Shown: positions 36,163 to 47,010, counted from the stretch's first letter. The stretch is DNA of 64,000 nt from Cupriavidus sp. AU9028 (GCF_019795295.1 NZ_JAIMCG010000001.1:372001-436000); one strand, 5' to 3'. Notes: generated by a model not told the origin, from the sequence alone. Numbers and translations are program-made.

Positions 36163-36881
36163 GGGTTTCCTGCCTTGGGTTTGCCGTTGGCTGCCGGCGC
36201 CAAGCCGGCCGTCGGGTTGGCCGAGTACTGGCGCGCCAGCTCGTCGAACGATTCGCGCGCGTTGCCGCGCAGATAGGGCGCCAGGATCGAGAAGATGTGA
36301 TAGCTCGCGCCGTGCAGATAGCCGCGGATCTGCTCGGGGTCGTTGTACTGGCGCGGATGCTGCACGAACTGGAACGACAGCCAGTACGTTGCCACCACCA
36401 CCATGTTGGTGCAGACCGCATCGACCTGCTCGGGCGTCGCCTCCAACTCTCCGTCTTCGAGGAACTGCTGGCAGATCGCCAGCGCGAAGCGCTTCTTCTG
36501 TTCGACGATGCGCCGGAAATTGGTTTCCAGCATCCGGTTGCGCGCCAGCAGGTCGTTGATGTCGCGGTACAGGAAGCGGTAGTTCCACAGGAACTCCGAC
36601 ATGTACTGCAGGTAGTTCCAGCTCTCGCCCAGGGTCGCCTTGTGGTCGTCGGGCAGCTTCAGCCGGCGCTCCATTTCCTGCTCGAAGCGCGTGAAGATCG
36701 ACGAGATGATGTCGTCCTTGTTGCGGAAGTGGTAGTACAGGTTGCCGGGACTGATCTCCATCGCCTCGGCGATGGTGGTGGTGGTCACGTTCGGCTCGCC
36801 CACCTCGTTGAACAGGCGTAGGGAAACGTCAAGAATGCGGTCCCGGGTGCGGCGGGGACCGGTCTGCGGTTTGTTTTCCAT
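36159..36881 (-). CDS. TetR-family transcriptional regulator
   Basis: A 240-residue regulator with an N-terminal helix-turn-helix at about 8-56 (RTRDRILDVSLRLFNEVGEPNVTTTTIAEAMEISPGNLYYHFRNKDDII) and a helical ligand domain. The end (residues 215-240) is a flexible Ala/Pro/Lys tail. The ATG at 36881 starts MENKPQTG; an in-frame TTG at 36917 is less likely. Its stop overlaps the LOG gene's GTG by four bases, so they form an operon that the regulator may control. Target and ligand are unknown. Confidence 0.9.
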   Translation of the reverse strand: MENKPQTGPRRTRDRILDVSLRLFNEVGEPNVTTTTIAEAMEISPGNLYYHFRNKDDIISSIFTRFEQEMERRLKLPDDHKATLGESWNYLQYMSEFLWNYRFLYRDINDLLARNRMLETNFRRIVEQKKRFALAICQQFLEDGELEATPEQVDAVCTNMVVVATYWLSFQFVQHPRQYNDPEQIRGYLHGASYHIFSILAPYLRGNARESFDELARQYSANPTAGLAPAANGKPKAGNP

Positions 36882-37005
36882 GTGCGGCCGGCGAACGACT
36901 GTGGCGTCCGCGGACAAGCGGTGGCGGGATTGCGATTATATGCAAAAGGGCAGCGCCACCCGGCCCGCGGCGCTGCCCTACGCTGGTCATGGGCGCGTTG
37001 CCGCG

Positions 37006-37485
37006 TCAGGGCAGCAGTGCCCCGATCCAGCGCACCACGTGCGGGCCGGCGATCGGCACCCAGGTGCCGCCGCACAGGATCAGCGCCAGCATCACGGCGG
37101 CGCTGCCGAAGTCCTTGGCGCGCTTGGACAGGCTGTGGCGTTCCAGCGAGATCCGGTCCACCGCCGCCTCGACGCTGGAGTTCAGCAGCTCGACGATCAG
37201 CACCAGCAGCAGCGAGCCCAGCAGCAGGATGCGCTCGACCACCGTGACCGGCACGGCAAAGGCCAGCGGCGTCAGCAGGACCACCAGCGCCAGCTCCTGC
37301 CGGAACGCGCTTTCCTCCAGCACGGCAAAACGCAACCCGGACCACGAATTGACCGTGGCGCGCCAGGCGCGGGCGATGCCGCGGTTGCCCTTGTGGGGGT
37401 TGTGCTCAATCGTGTAGTCGTTGTTTCCCGGCGGGGGAGCCGGTTTGCTCAGGGACGGTTCGGACGGGGGAAGGGGTTTCGCCAT
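37006..37485 (-). CDS. dgkA: Diacylglycerol kinase
   Basis: A 159-residue small membrane diacylglycerol kinase that recycles diacylglycerol to phosphatidate. After a 25-residue Pro-rich lead come NPHKGNRGIARAWRATVNSWSGLRFAVLEESAFRQELAL, three hydrophobic segments and the family motif region ELLNSSVEAAVDRISLERHSLSKRAKDFGSAAV. The only plausible start, ATG at 37485, lies 80 bases inside the upstream glycosyltransferase gene in another frame and has no clear ribosome site, so translation probably depends on coupling. It was probably recruited into this lipid/envelope set. Confidence 0.93.
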   Translation of the reverse strand: MAKPLPPSEPSLSKPAPPPGNNDYTIEHNPHKGNRGIARAWRATVNSWSGLRFAVLEESAFRQELALVVLLTPLAFAVPVTVVERILLLGSLLLVLIVELLNSSVEAAVDRISLERHSLSKRAKDFGSAAVMLALILCGGTWVPIAGPHVVRWIGALLP

Positions 37486-38524
37486 GGTTGCGGTACGGGC
37501 CGGCGCCCGCGCTGCTGCCGGCTGCGCCGTGCAGCGGTTTCAGGTGCGCCAGGAACTGTTCGGAAGCAGCCCGCCAGGAGAACCGCTCGGCATGCGCGCG
37601 CGCAGTGGCACGGTCGATCCGGAGCGCTTCCAGGCAAGCCTCGCGCAGGTCTTCGTGCATCACCCCCGCGGTGCTGTCGCCCAGCACGTCGATGGGTCCC
37701 GTCACCGGATAGGCCGCCACCGGCAGGCCGCTGGCCAGCGCCTCCAGCAGGACCAGCCCGAACGTGTCCGTGCGGCTGGGGAAGACGAAGACATCGGCCG
37801 AAGCATACACCTTCGCCAGCTGCGGCTGGCTCAGCACGCCGAGATAGTTGGCATTGGGATAGCGCTCGCGCAGGCCGGCAAGCGCCGGGCCGTCGCCGAC
37901 GACCCACTTCGAGCCGGGCAGGTCCAGTGCCAGGAATGCCTCGACGTTCTTTTCAACCGCGACCCGGCCGACGTACAGGAAGATCGGGTGGGCGGTGTTC
38001 AGCACGTTGACCGTCTGCGGCACGAAGACATCGAGGTCGACCCCGCGGGTCCACAGCACCGCATGGTCGATGCCGTACTGGCGCAGGTCGTCCAGCACCA
38101 CCGGCGTGGGCGCCATCACCGCCCGGGCCGGCCCGTGGAACCAGCGCAGGAAGCGATAGGTCCAGGCCAGCGGAACGCCGAAGCGGGCCTGCACGTATTC
38201 CGGGAAGCGCGTGTGGTAGGCCGTGGTGAAGGGCAGGCCGTGCCGGACCGCGTAGCGGCGCGCGGCCAGCCCCAGCGGGCCTTCCGTGGCGATATGCAGC
38301 GCGTCGGGCGCGAACGTCTCGATCCGCCGCCGCACCTGTGCGCCCGGCAGCAGCGACAGGCGGATCTCCGGATAGGTCGGGCACGGCACGGTGCGGAATT
38401 CGAGCGGGGTAATCAGCTCCACCGTATGTCCCATCGCCTGCAACTCGCGGCGTGTCGACTTGAGGGTGCGGACCACGCCGTTGACCTGGGGCTCCCAGGC
38501 ATCGGTGACGATCAGGATTTTCAT
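37406..38524 (-). CDS. Glycosyltransferase family 4 protein (alpha-mannosyl/glycolipid type)
   Basis: A 372-residue GT-B enzyme: MKILIVTDAWEPQVNGVVRTLKST at the N-terminus, TTAYHTRFPEYVQARF, then FLYVGRVAVEKNVEAFLALDLPG and the E-x7-E loop in FPSRTDTFGLVLLEALASGLPVAAYPVTGP. Homologues include the GDP-mannose-dependent alpha-mannosyltransferases and the sulfolipid synthase-type enzymes that glycosylate diacylglycerol; neighbouring dgkA and a UDP-diacylglucosamine hydrolase-like gene fit a lipid role, by inference. The C-terminal 35 residues are low-complexity and overlap dgkA by 80 bases. ATG at 38524 follows AGGAAGCCCC. Confidence 0.88.
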   Translation of the reverse strand: MKILIVTDAWEPQVNGVVRTLKSTRRELQAMGHTVELITPLEFRTVPCPTYPEIRLSLLPGAQVRRRIETFAPDALHIATEGPLGLAARRYAVRHGLPFTTAYHTRFPEYVQARFGVPLAWTYRFLRWFHGPARAVMAPTPVVLDDLRQYGIDHAVLWTRGVDLDVFVPQTVNVLNTAHPIFLYVGRVAVEKNVEAFLALDLPGSKWVVGDGPALAGLRERYPNANYLGVLSQPQLAKVYASADVFVFPSRTDTFGLVLLEALASGLPVAAYPVTGPIDVLGDSTAGVMHEDLREACLEALRIDRATARAHAERFSWRAASEQFLAHLKPLHGAAGSSAGAGPYRNHGETPSPVRTVPEQTGSPAGKQRLHD

Positions 38525-38548
38525 GGGGCTTCCTTGGGGAACGACGGT

Positions 38549-39334
38549 TCAGGCAGCGACGGCGGCCCGGCGCGAGCGCCGTGCGCGCGCGGCGGGGTCG
38601 CGCAGCGTGGTCCAGTAGACGATCTGCAGCTCGCCCTCGACGGTCTCCACCAGCGCCGACAGGCTCTCGACCCAGTCGCCGTCGTTGCAGTAGAGCTGGC
38701 CGTCCACTTCACGGATCTCGGGCTTGTGGATGTGCCCGCAGATCACGCCGTCGCACCCGCGCCGGCGCGCCTCCTCGACCATCGCGTGCTCGAACGAGCT
38801 GATGTAGTTGACCGCGTTCTTGACCTGGTGCTTCAGGTACTGCGACAGCGACCAGTAGGGAAAGCCCAGGCGCGCGCGGATGCTGTTGAAATGCCGGTTC
38901 AGCGCGAGGATCACCGTGTACAGCGAATCGCCCAGGTAGGCCAGCCAGCGCGCGTGCTGCACCACGCCGTCGAACAGATCGCCATGCACCACCCACATGC
39001 GGCGTCCGGTGGCGGTCACGTGGATCGTCTCCTCCCGCACGATCACGTCGCCGAAGGCGAGGCCATCGAATTGCCGCACCACTTCATCGTGATTGCCCGG
39101 CACGTAGATCACCTCGGTGCCCTTGCGCGCCTTGCGCAGCAGTTTCTGCACCACGTCGTTGTGGCTGCGCGGCCAGTACCAGCCGCGCCGCAACTGCCAG
39201 CCGTCGATGATGTCGCCGACCAGGTAGAGCTTGTCGGCGTCGTTGTGTTTCAGGAAGTCGAGCAGGTATTCGGCCTGGCAGCCGGGCGTGCCCAGGTGGA
39301 TGTCAGACAGCCAGATGGCGCGATAGCGCTGCAT
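38549..39334 (-). CDS. UDP-2,3-diacylglucosamine diphosphatase-like metallophosphoesterase
   Basis: A 261-residue calcineurin-like phosphoesterase with all metal motifs: DIHLG (11-15), GD at about 40-41, GNHDE (80-84), VHGDLFD and GHIHKPE. The wording IWLSDIHLGTPGCQAEYLLDFL is that of the LpxH-like group of betaproteobacteria, which cuts UDP-2,3-diacylglucosamine in lipid A synthesis or acts on related substrates. The start is unsure: the ATG at 39334 used here has no good ribosome site; in-frame ATGs at 39442 (MPPDHPP) and 39559 (MVPALR) would add Pro/Arg-rich N-terminal sequence. The GT4 gene follows by 24 bases, so they are probably one operon. Confidence 0.88.
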   Translation of the reverse strand: MQRYRAIWLSDIHLGTPGCQAEYLLDFLKHNDADKLYLVGDIIDGWQLRRGWYWPRSHNDVVQKLLRKARKGTEVIYVPGNHDEVVRQFDGLAFGDVIVREETIHVTATGRRMWVVHGDLFDGVVQHARWLAYLGDSLYTVILALNRHFNSIRARLGFPYWSLSQYLKHQVKNAVNYISSFEHAMVEEARRRGCDGVICGHIHKPEIREVDGQLYCNDGDWVESLSALVETVEGELQIVYWTTLRDPAARARRSRRAAVAA

Positions 39335-39612
39335 CGGCGGCGCGCCGTCGGCAGCGGTATCGGGCGGGATCGTGACCGAGGGGTCGGCCGGACGGACCGG
39401 CAGGGTGCCGGACTGGCGCTGCGGGGGATGGTCCGGCGGCATGAACGCCGTCGGCAATCCCCCCACCGCAGCGAGGGGAAGCAGGGGATCTGCCTGGCCA
39501 CGCAGCCGCTGCAGGGCCTGTGCCGCGCGGGCGCGGGCGATTCGGAGTGCTGGAACCATGGCTGCCCCGGTAACGACGATGGGAGCATTGAGCCAGCGGT
39601 CCGTGACCGGCC

Positions 39613-39636
39613 CATGTCGGAAACATGACCGACATG
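39613..39636. repeat. 8-8-8 inverted repeat upstream of the LpxH-like gene
   Basis: CATGTCGG (39613-39620), spacer AAACATGA, CCGACATG (39629-39636): a perfect 8-bp inverted repeat in the gap (39335-39656) between the lipase stop and the LpxH-like start. Its spacing suits a dimeric regulator; a short hairpin is the alternative. No other feature is seen in the 322-base gap except possible N-terminal codons of the LpxH-like protein. Confidence 0.5.
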
Positions 39637-39656
39637 TGACCGCAACGGCGAGCCGT

Positions 39657-40649
39657 TCAGGGCGCCGGCGCCCGGTTCGCCACGGCAGCGGACAACCGGC
39701 GCAGCGCCTCGACCAGCGCCTGCGCCACGGCGGGGTCGCGCAGCAGCGAAACATGGCCGATGCCGGCCAGCGGCACGTTGCGCGCGCCTGCCAGCACGCT
39801 GGCGCCTGCCGGACCCACGATCGAGTCGTGCCAGCTGAAGATGGACACCATGCGCGCGCGGGCGTGCGCGTCCTCGCCCGCCGCCAGCGCCTGCAGCCAC
39901 GGATTGCCGCAGCGCATCTGGCGGGCGTTGATGCCACTGCCGAACATCGCCAGCGTGCAGCCGTGGTGCGGCGTGCCCAGCGTGACCAGGCCCCTGGCCA
40001 CTTCGCCAGCGCCGCTGCGCCGGGCGAGGACGAGCGCCGCGCGCGCGGCCAGTCCTCCCATGCTGTGGCAGACCAGCAGAGGCGGCTCGCCGTGGGCCGC
40101 CGTCATTGCGCGCAGCCGCGCCAGCAGCGCCGTGGCATAGTCGTCGATATCGCCCAGCACCGGTTCGAGGTCGATGCCCTCGCAGCGAAAGCCCGCCGCC
40201 GCCAGCCGTGGCTCGAGATCCAGCCAGACCGCATGATTGCAGCCATAGCCGTGCACCAGCAGCACTGGCGCTCCGTCCGCATTCTCCGAGACAAAGCGCC
40301 GATGCGAGGCGAACGGCTGCAGCCAGTCGAACATGCGCAGCACCGCCGCGCATTCGCGCAGCCAGCACCGCAGCGCGGGCAGGAACCCCAGCCTCGCCTC
40401 GCGCCGCGAGGCCGCCATCCGCGGGTCCAGCGCGGGTACGCCGTTGGCCCCCGGCAGCAGCCCGTGCACCGACATCGCGAAGGCGAGCGCAATCGAGGCG
40501 CCGAACATCAGCAGCACCAGGGCGATTCCGGCGAGCAGGGCAACGGCAACATGCCACCCGATCGACGCCAGCCACGTGGCAATGCCGCCGACGAAGGCCA
40601 GCTGGCCGGCGACGCCGATCCGGCGCAGGGCGGCGGCGGACAGCGTCAT
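39657..40649 (-). CDS. Membrane-associated alpha/beta-hydrolase (lipase-like)
   Basis: A 330-residue hydrolase. Two N-terminal hydrophobic segments (about 10-60) may anchor it in the inner membrane; the alpha/beta-hydrolase domain follows: the oxyanion region VLLVHGYGCNHAVW, the nucleophile elbow in LLVCHSMGGLAAR (Ser at the centre), TLGTPHHGC, and a late acid/His pair including GIGHVSLL. It resembles triacylglycerol lipases and esterases; the substrate is unknown. ATG at 40649, seven bases after the stop of the RDD gene, so the two are co-transcribed. Confidence 0.85.
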   Translation of the reverse strand: MTLSAAALRRIGVAGQLAFVGGIATWLASIGWHVAVALLAGIALVLLMFGASIALAFAMSVHGLLPGANGVPALDPRMAASRREARLGFLPALRCWLRECAAVLRMFDWLQPFASHRRFVSENADGAPVLLVHGYGCNHAVWLDLEPRLAAAGFRCEGIDLEPVLGDIDDYATALLARLRAMTAAHGEPPLLVCHSMGGLAARAALVLARRSGAGEVARGLVTLGTPHHGCTLAMFGSGINARQMRCGNPWLQALAAGEDAHARARMVSIFSWHDSIVGPAGASVLAGARNVPLAGIGHVSLLRDPAVAQALVEALRRLSAAVANRAPAP

Positions 40650-40656
40650 CGCAGCG

Positions 40657-41241
40657 TCATCCCGTGGAGGAAGCCGGACCGGCGCCGCCCTTGGGCACCT
40701 CGACCAGCCGCGTGCCGGCCAGCCTGTCGTGCAGGAACTGCCGCTGGCGGTCCAGTCGGGCAAGCAGGATCCAGATCGCCAGCGCGGCGGCAAGCACCGC
40801 CACGAACGGCCCGCGCACCAGCCCGAGCAGGTGCCCGAGTGCCGCAGCGGGCGGCAGCCAGCTCCACGCCAGCAGATAGCGCAGCGCCGCGCGCTTCCAG
40901 CCCGGCGGCGCGCCGCCCGCGTCGACGACCCTGATGCGCCAGGTCTGCATCGCCAGGGTTTGACCGTTGCGCTGCCAGAACCAGACGAAGTACGCGCCCA
41001 GAACCAGGAAGCTCCATAGCTGCATGGTCAGCGTCGAATCCACGTCGATCGAAGCCAGCAGCGGGCGGGCGGCAAGGTAGGCCGCGGTCGACGCGCTCAG
41101 CACGCCGAACAGCAGGACCCCCTCGTAGAGCATGCAGGCGAGCCGGCGGCGCAGGGTCGGCACCGCAAGGTCATGCGCGGACGTGGCAGGCTTGGCGGGG
41201 GAAGGGCGGGCAGCTGCGGCGTGGGTCGGCGGAGCGGGCAT
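40657..41241 (-). CDS. RDD-family membrane protein
   Basis: A 194-residue inner-membrane protein. After a 25-residue Ala/Pro-rich start, the RDD signature appears as LRRRLACMLYEGVLLFGVL (the family Arg-Arg-Asp here reads RRRLA..YE), then helices around about 75-90, 110-135 and 140-160 and the late DRLAGTRLVEVPK. Function unknown; members are small carriers or accessory proteins. ATG at 41241. Between it and the DUF3106 gene lie 110 bases, and seven to the lipase gene. Confidence 0.85.
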   Translation of the reverse strand: MPAPPTHAAAARPSPAKPATSAHDLAVPTLRRRLACMLYEGVLLFGVLSASTAAYLAARPLLASIDVDSTLTMQLWSFLVLGAYFVWFWQRNGQTLAMQTWRIRVVDAGGAPPGWKRAALRYLLAWSWLPPAAALGHLLGLVRGPFVAVLAAALAIWILLARLDRQRQFLHDRLAGTRLVEVPKGGAGPASSTG

Positions 41242-41351
41242 GGGATCGGCGAGGAAGGCAACGACGCGGCAACGGCGCGGCAAGGAGCGGCAAGGAGCGG
41301 CCAGCCGGAGCCCCGGCTGCGCTGCCGCATTATGCCAAAGGCGACGCGGCG

Positions 41352-42158
41352 TCAGCGCGGCAACGGCTCGGCGCCGGTACTGGCATCGGCCGCCGGCATT
41401 TGCGCGGGAAGACCGGTCGGTGCTGCCGCGGGGGCCGCGGGCGACGAGGCAGGGGCAGGCTCCGCGGCGATGGCAGCCGAGGCGCCGACAAACGGGTTGC
41501 TCGCGGTCACGCTTACCTGTGCGCTGGCCGGCACGGCCCCCGCTGCCGCGTCGCTTGCGGAGGACTCGCCGGTCGCGGTGCCCGGATGGGCGTCTGCCGC
41601 GGTCGGCTCCGGGCGGTGCTGCCGGTCCTCCGTGCCCGTGGCCTTGCCGGTCAGGGACCGCGCGGCGGCCGGGTTGCGTGCCGACGGCAACGCCGTGACC
41701 GCCCCCGGCCGGGTCGCCGGCTCGGTCTTTGCCAGCTCGCGCTTGCGATCCTCGGGCAGCTGCTGGTAGCGGTCCCAGGCCTGCGCCTTGCGCTCGGTCG
41801 GCACCGTGCGATGGATCTGGAAATTCTCCCGCGCCAGCCGGCGCTGCTCCGGCGTCATCCGCACCCACTCGGCCATCCGTTGCTGCAGCCGTGTCTTCTC
41901 GGCGGGGTCGAGCGCCTCGGCACGCGCGGCAATGCGCAGCCATTTGCGGCGGTTCACCTCGCTCAGCGAATTCCAGTCCGCGGCCAGCGGCGCGAGCAAC
42001 TCCCGTTGCGCCGGGCTCAGCTGGGCCCAGCCCGGCTGTGCCGCGCCGGCGCTGGTCACCAGCCCCGGCAGGCCGAGCGCCGCGATCAGCGCCAGCCCGG
42101 CCAGTACGCGCGGGAAGCGCTGCACGAAGCGCCGGCCGGCGGCGAGCCTATTCGCCAT
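41352..42158 (-). CDS. DUF3106 exported protein
   Basis: A 268-residue protein with a signal peptide or membrane anchor (VLAGLALIAALGLPGLVTSAGAAQPG), then the DUF3106 region WAQLSPAQRELLAPLAADWNSLSEVNRRKWLRIAARAEALDPAEKTRLQQRMAEW with repeated Trp/Arg spacing, and a low-complexity Ala/Pro/Thr tail. The function is not known; the family stands beside DUF3619 and a sigma factor in many Burkholderiales. ATG at 42158 overlaps the end of the DUF3619 gene by 11 bases, so translation is coupled. Confidence 0.85.
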   Translation of the reverse strand: MANRLAAGRRFVQRFPRVLAGLALIAALGLPGLVTSAGAAQPGWAQLSPAQRELLAPLAADWNSLSEVNRRKWLRIAARAEALDPAEKTRLQQRMAEWVRMTPEQRRLARENFQIHRTVPTERKAQAWDRYQQLPEDRKRELAKTEPATRPGAVTALPSARNPAAARSLTGKATGTEDRQHRPEPTAADAHPGTATGESSASDAAAGAVPASAQVSVTASNPFVGASAAIAAEPAPASSPAAPAAAPTGLPAQMPAADASTGAEPLPR

Positions 42159-42573
42159 GCTTGAGAAACACATGAAAGCCGCTATCGGCATACGCCGCCG
42201 GAGGCAATTCGTCCAGCAGCATGGCTTCATCCACATCGGCCAGTTCCTCGACTTGCTGCTGTTCGTGCCACTCGTAGATGCCGGCCAGGCCCGCCACGAG
42301 CGCGAGCAGGGTCCACACCAGCCCCAGGCGGCGGAACCAGTCCCCACCGGGCTGGCGGGCACCGGAGCCTGACTGGTGACCCCCGCCGGCACTCGCCAGG
42401 CGGGGAAGTACCGCCGCCGCAGGCGCCTTGCGCCGCGCCAGGGCTGCCTGGCGCGCAGCGGCGAGGCGCTGCTGCACCCGCGGCGGCAGCTCGCCGGCGG
42501 AAGCCTCCAGTGCTGTCCGCACCTGGATCGCCAGGCGCCGTTCCCGGATGTCGGAAGGTTCTCTGCTGTTCAT
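42148..42573 (-). CDS. DUF3619 membrane protein, possible anti-sigma partner
   Basis: A 141-residue protein: cytosolic N-terminal helix region (RERRLAIQVRTALEASAGELPPRVQQRLAAARQAALARRK), one membrane helix (LGLVWTLLALVAGLAGIYEW) and a periplasmic C-terminus with acidic ELADVDEAMLLDELPPAAYADSGF. That layout, and four-base overlap with the sigma factor gene upstream, suggest an anti-sigma factor, though no zinc motif is present. Overlaps DUF3106 by 11 bases. Start ATG at 42573. Confidence 0.85.
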   Translation of the reverse strand: MNSREPSDIRERRLAIQVRTALEASAGELPPRVQQRLAAARQAALARRKAPAAAVLPRLASAGGGHQSGSGARQPGGDWFRRLGLVWTLLALVAGLAGIYEWHEQQQVEELADVDEAMLLDELPPAAYADSGFHVFLKHGE

Positions 42574-43136
42574 AGTTGGACTCCTCGTGCACGCAGCGCC
42601 GCCGCCAGGGCATGGGTTGCGCGCGAGCAATGCGTCTTGACGCTGCCTTCGGAGCAGCCCATGGCGGCGGCGGTTTCCGCGACGTCCATATCCTCCCAGT
42701 AACGAAGCAGGAAGGCCTGCCGTTGACGCAGCGGCAGCCGCTGGACCTCCTCCTCGATGATCCGCATGGTCTGCGCGCGCTCGAAGCGGTCCGCGGTGCT
42801 TTCGGCCGCGGCCGAGCCCGGCTCGCTTTCCAGCGCTTCCAGCAGATCGGCGTCGTCGCCGTCGCGTTCGTCGCGCAGGCTGGAAAACAGGGTGATCCAG
42901 GTGCCGCGCACCTTCTGGCGGCGGAACCAGTCGTGGATGGTGTTCTGCAGGATGCGCTGAAATAGCGGGGCCAGTTCCTCGGCCCGCTTGTCGCCGTACT
43001 TTTCCGCCAGCTTGATCATGGCGTCCTGCACGGCATCCAGCGCGGCCTGCTCCTCGCGGATGGCGAACATGGCCTGCTTGAAAGCGCGGCGCTCGACGCT
43101 GGCAAGAAAATCGGAGAGTTCCTGGTCGGTTGCCAT
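42570..43136 (-). CDS. ECF-type RNA polymerase sigma factor
   Basis: A 188-residue sigma-70 family factor. Region 2 spans about 10-90 (DFLASVERRAFKQAMFAIREEQAALDAVQDAMIKLAEKYGDK, with FQRILQNTIHDWFRRQKV), region 4 about 125-180 (LPLRQRQAFLLRYWEDMDVAETAAAMGCSEGSVKTHCSRATHALA). A glutamate-rich loop joins them. Its stop overlaps the DUF3619 ATG (ATGA). A promoter of its own was not seen. It most likely controls this four- or five-gene set and other envelope genes; the signal is unknown. Confidence 0.9.
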   Translation of the reverse strand: MATDQELSDFLASVERRAFKQAMFAIREEQAALDAVQDAMIKLAEKYGDKRAEELAPLFQRILQNTIHDWFRRQKVRGTWITLFSSLRDERDGDDADLLEALESEPGSAAAESTADRFERAQTMRIIEEEVQRLPLRQRQAFLLRYWEDMDVAETAAAMGCSEGSVKTHCSRATHALAAALRARGVQL

Positions 43137-43477
43137 GCGGCGGGACAGTTACCGAAGAGTGCGGGGGTCAGGGTGTTGTTGCCGCTCGCCAGGGAGGGCA
43201 GGCATGACGGCCACCCGCCGGACCGCGCGGCTGGTGGAAAATGCCGCGATGCTAGCAAAGATGGACGGTGATGTGCTATTTGCGCATCAATGGCAGTCCG
43301 CTGATAGACCACCCGGTGTTAATCAGCTATCATCGACGGTTCACGACATCCGTGGTTGTCTCCATCCGGCCGCCTATCCGGCGGTCTTCCATGCAGACGC
43401 GCACCGCTTGAACCCGCGCCACAAGCCCGGCAGAGAGCATCCAAACAATTTTTTGCCGAAAATTGCAAAGGACCGAA
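43137..43477 (+). promoter_or_regulatory. ilv leader region
   Basis: 341 bases upstream of ilvI, between it and the divergent sigma factor gene. A possible promoter is TAGACC (43305-43310), 17-base spacer, TATCAT (43328-43333). A small hairpin CCGCC/GGCGG lies at about 43369-43383. I found no Leu/Ile/Val-rich leader peptide and no T-tailed terminator, so unlike leuA an attenuator cannot be shown here. Confidence 0.4.
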
Positions 43478-45240
43478 ATGAACTCGCCCAGCGCGGAATT
43501 TCCCCAAGCAAGCCTCAATCCCTCCGACGCACCAGAAATGATCGGAGCGGAAATCCTCGTCCACGCACTTGCCGAAGAAGGCGTCGAATACGTCTGGGGC
43601 TACCCCGGCGGCGCGGTGCTGTACATCTACGACGAGCTCTACAAGCAGAAGAAGATCGAGCACATCCTGGTGCGCCACGAGCAGGCCGCGGTCCATGCCG
43701 CCGACGGCTATGCGCGCGCCACCGGCAAGGTCGGCTGCGCCCTGGTGACTTCCGGTCCGGGCGTCACCAATGCGGTGACCGGCATTGCCACGGCCTATCT
43801 CGATTCGATTCCGATGGTGGTGATCACCGGCAACGTGCCGACCCACGCGATCGGACAGGACGCCTTCCAGGAGTGCGACACGGTCGGGATCACCCGTCCG
43901 GTGGTCAAGCACAACTTCCTGGTCAAGGACGTGCGCGACCTGGCCGCCACCATCAAGAAGGCGTTCTACATCGCCTCCACCGGCCGTCCCGGTCCGGTCG
44001 TGGTCGATATTCCCAAGGACGTCTCGCGCAATGCATGCCGCTACGAGTACCCGCGCTCGATCGACATGCGTTCGTACAACCCGGTCAACAAGGGCCACTC
44101 GGGCCAGATTCGCAAGGCGCTCGCGCTGCTGCAGACCGCCGAGCGTCCGCTGATCTACTCGGGCGGCGGCGTGATCCTGGCCAATGCCAGCGACGAGCTG
44201 CGCCAGCTGGCGTCGCTGACCGGCCACCCCGTGACCAACACGCTGATGGGCCTGGGCGCCTTCCCCGGCACGAGCAAGCAGTTCGTCGGCATGCTGGGCA
44301 TGCACGGCACGTACGAGGCCAACATGGCCATGCAGAACTGCGACGTGCTGATCGCCATCGGCGCGCGCTTCGACGACCGCGTGATCGGCAATCCGGAGCA
44401 CTTCACCGCCCAGCCGCGCAAGATCGTCCATATCGACATCGATCCGTCGTCGATCTCCAAGCGGGTCAAGGTCGATATTCCGATTGTCGGCAACGTCAAG
44501 GACGTGCTGCAGGAAATGATCGCCCAGCTGCAGGCCGCCGACAGCCGCGGCAACCGCGGTGCGCTGGCGAAGTGGTGGGAACAGATCGAGCAGTGGCGCA
44601 GCGTCAACTGCCTGAAGTACGACCGCGACTCCGAGATCATCAAGCCGCAGTACGTGGTCGAGAAGATCTGGGAACTGACGCGCGGCGAAGCCTTCGTCTG
44701 CTCGGACGTTGGCCAGCACCAGATGTGGGCGGCCCAGTTCTACAAGTTCGACAAGCCGCGCCGCTGGATCAACTCCGGCGGCCTGGGCACGATGGGCGTC
44801 GGCCTGCCGTACGCGATGGGCATCAAGAAGGCATTCCCGGACAGCGACGTCGTCACCATCACCGGTGAAGGCTCGATCCAGATGTGCATCCAGGAACTGT
44901 CGACCTGCCTGCAGTACGACACCCCGGTCAAGATCTGCGCACTGAACAACCGCTACCTGGGCATGGTGCGCCAGTGGCAGGAGATCGAGTACGACAACCG
45001 CTACTCGCACTCCTACATGGACGCGCTGCCCGACTTCGTCAAGCTGGCGGAGGCCTATGGTCATGTCGGCATGCGCATCGAGCGGACTTCCGACGTCGAG
45101 CCGGCGCTGCGCGAGGCATTCCGGATGAAGGACCGCACCGTGTTCCTGGACTTCCAGACCGATCCCACCGAGAACGTCTGGCCGATGGTGCAGGCGGGCA
45201 AGGGCATTTCCGAAATGCTGCTCGGCGCGGAGGACCTGTA

Positions 45241-45241
<1 letters not shown>
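43478..45241 (+). CDS. ilvI: Acetolactate synthase large subunit
   Basis: A 587-residue ThDP enzyme that makes acetolactate or acetohydroxybutyrate for valine, leucine and isoleucine. ThDP/FAD sites are evident: VRHEQAAVHAADGYARATGKVG, GPGVTNAVTGIATAY, the C-terminal DVGQHQMWAAQFYKF and TGEGSIQMCIQELSTC. The ATG at 43478 has AAAGGACCGAA before it; a TTG at 43463 is not needed. The stop TAA shares its last base with the ilvH ATG (TAATG), so the subunits are coupled at a 1-base overlap. Leader at 43137-43477. Confidence 0.96.
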
Positions 45242-46858
<1,617 letters not shown>

Positions 46859-46940
46859 GGCAGGACCGATCGGGGCAGGGCGCTTGCGCCGGCCCCTTGG
46901 ATCCCGCCTGCTCGCCGGGCCTACCCGGCGCGGCACCCCG

Positions 46941-47010
46941 GCCGTCCGGACCCTCGTCCCCCGACCGCGCCACTCCGGCGAGGTTTCAGGCGAGAGCCGG
47001 ACGGCTTTTT
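46941..47010 (+). terminator. Terminator-like element after ilvC
   Basis: GCCGTCCGG (46941-46949) pairs perfectly with CCGGACGGC (46997-47005), followed by T5. The loop of 47 bases is long, so it is weaker than usual; it separates ilvC from psd by about 80 bases. Confidence 0.5.

Noticed and set aside
43137-43477. Attenuator for ilvIHC
   Set aside because: I searched for an Ile/Val/Leu-rich short frame and a T-tailed hairpin and found neither; only a possible promoter and a small hairpin.
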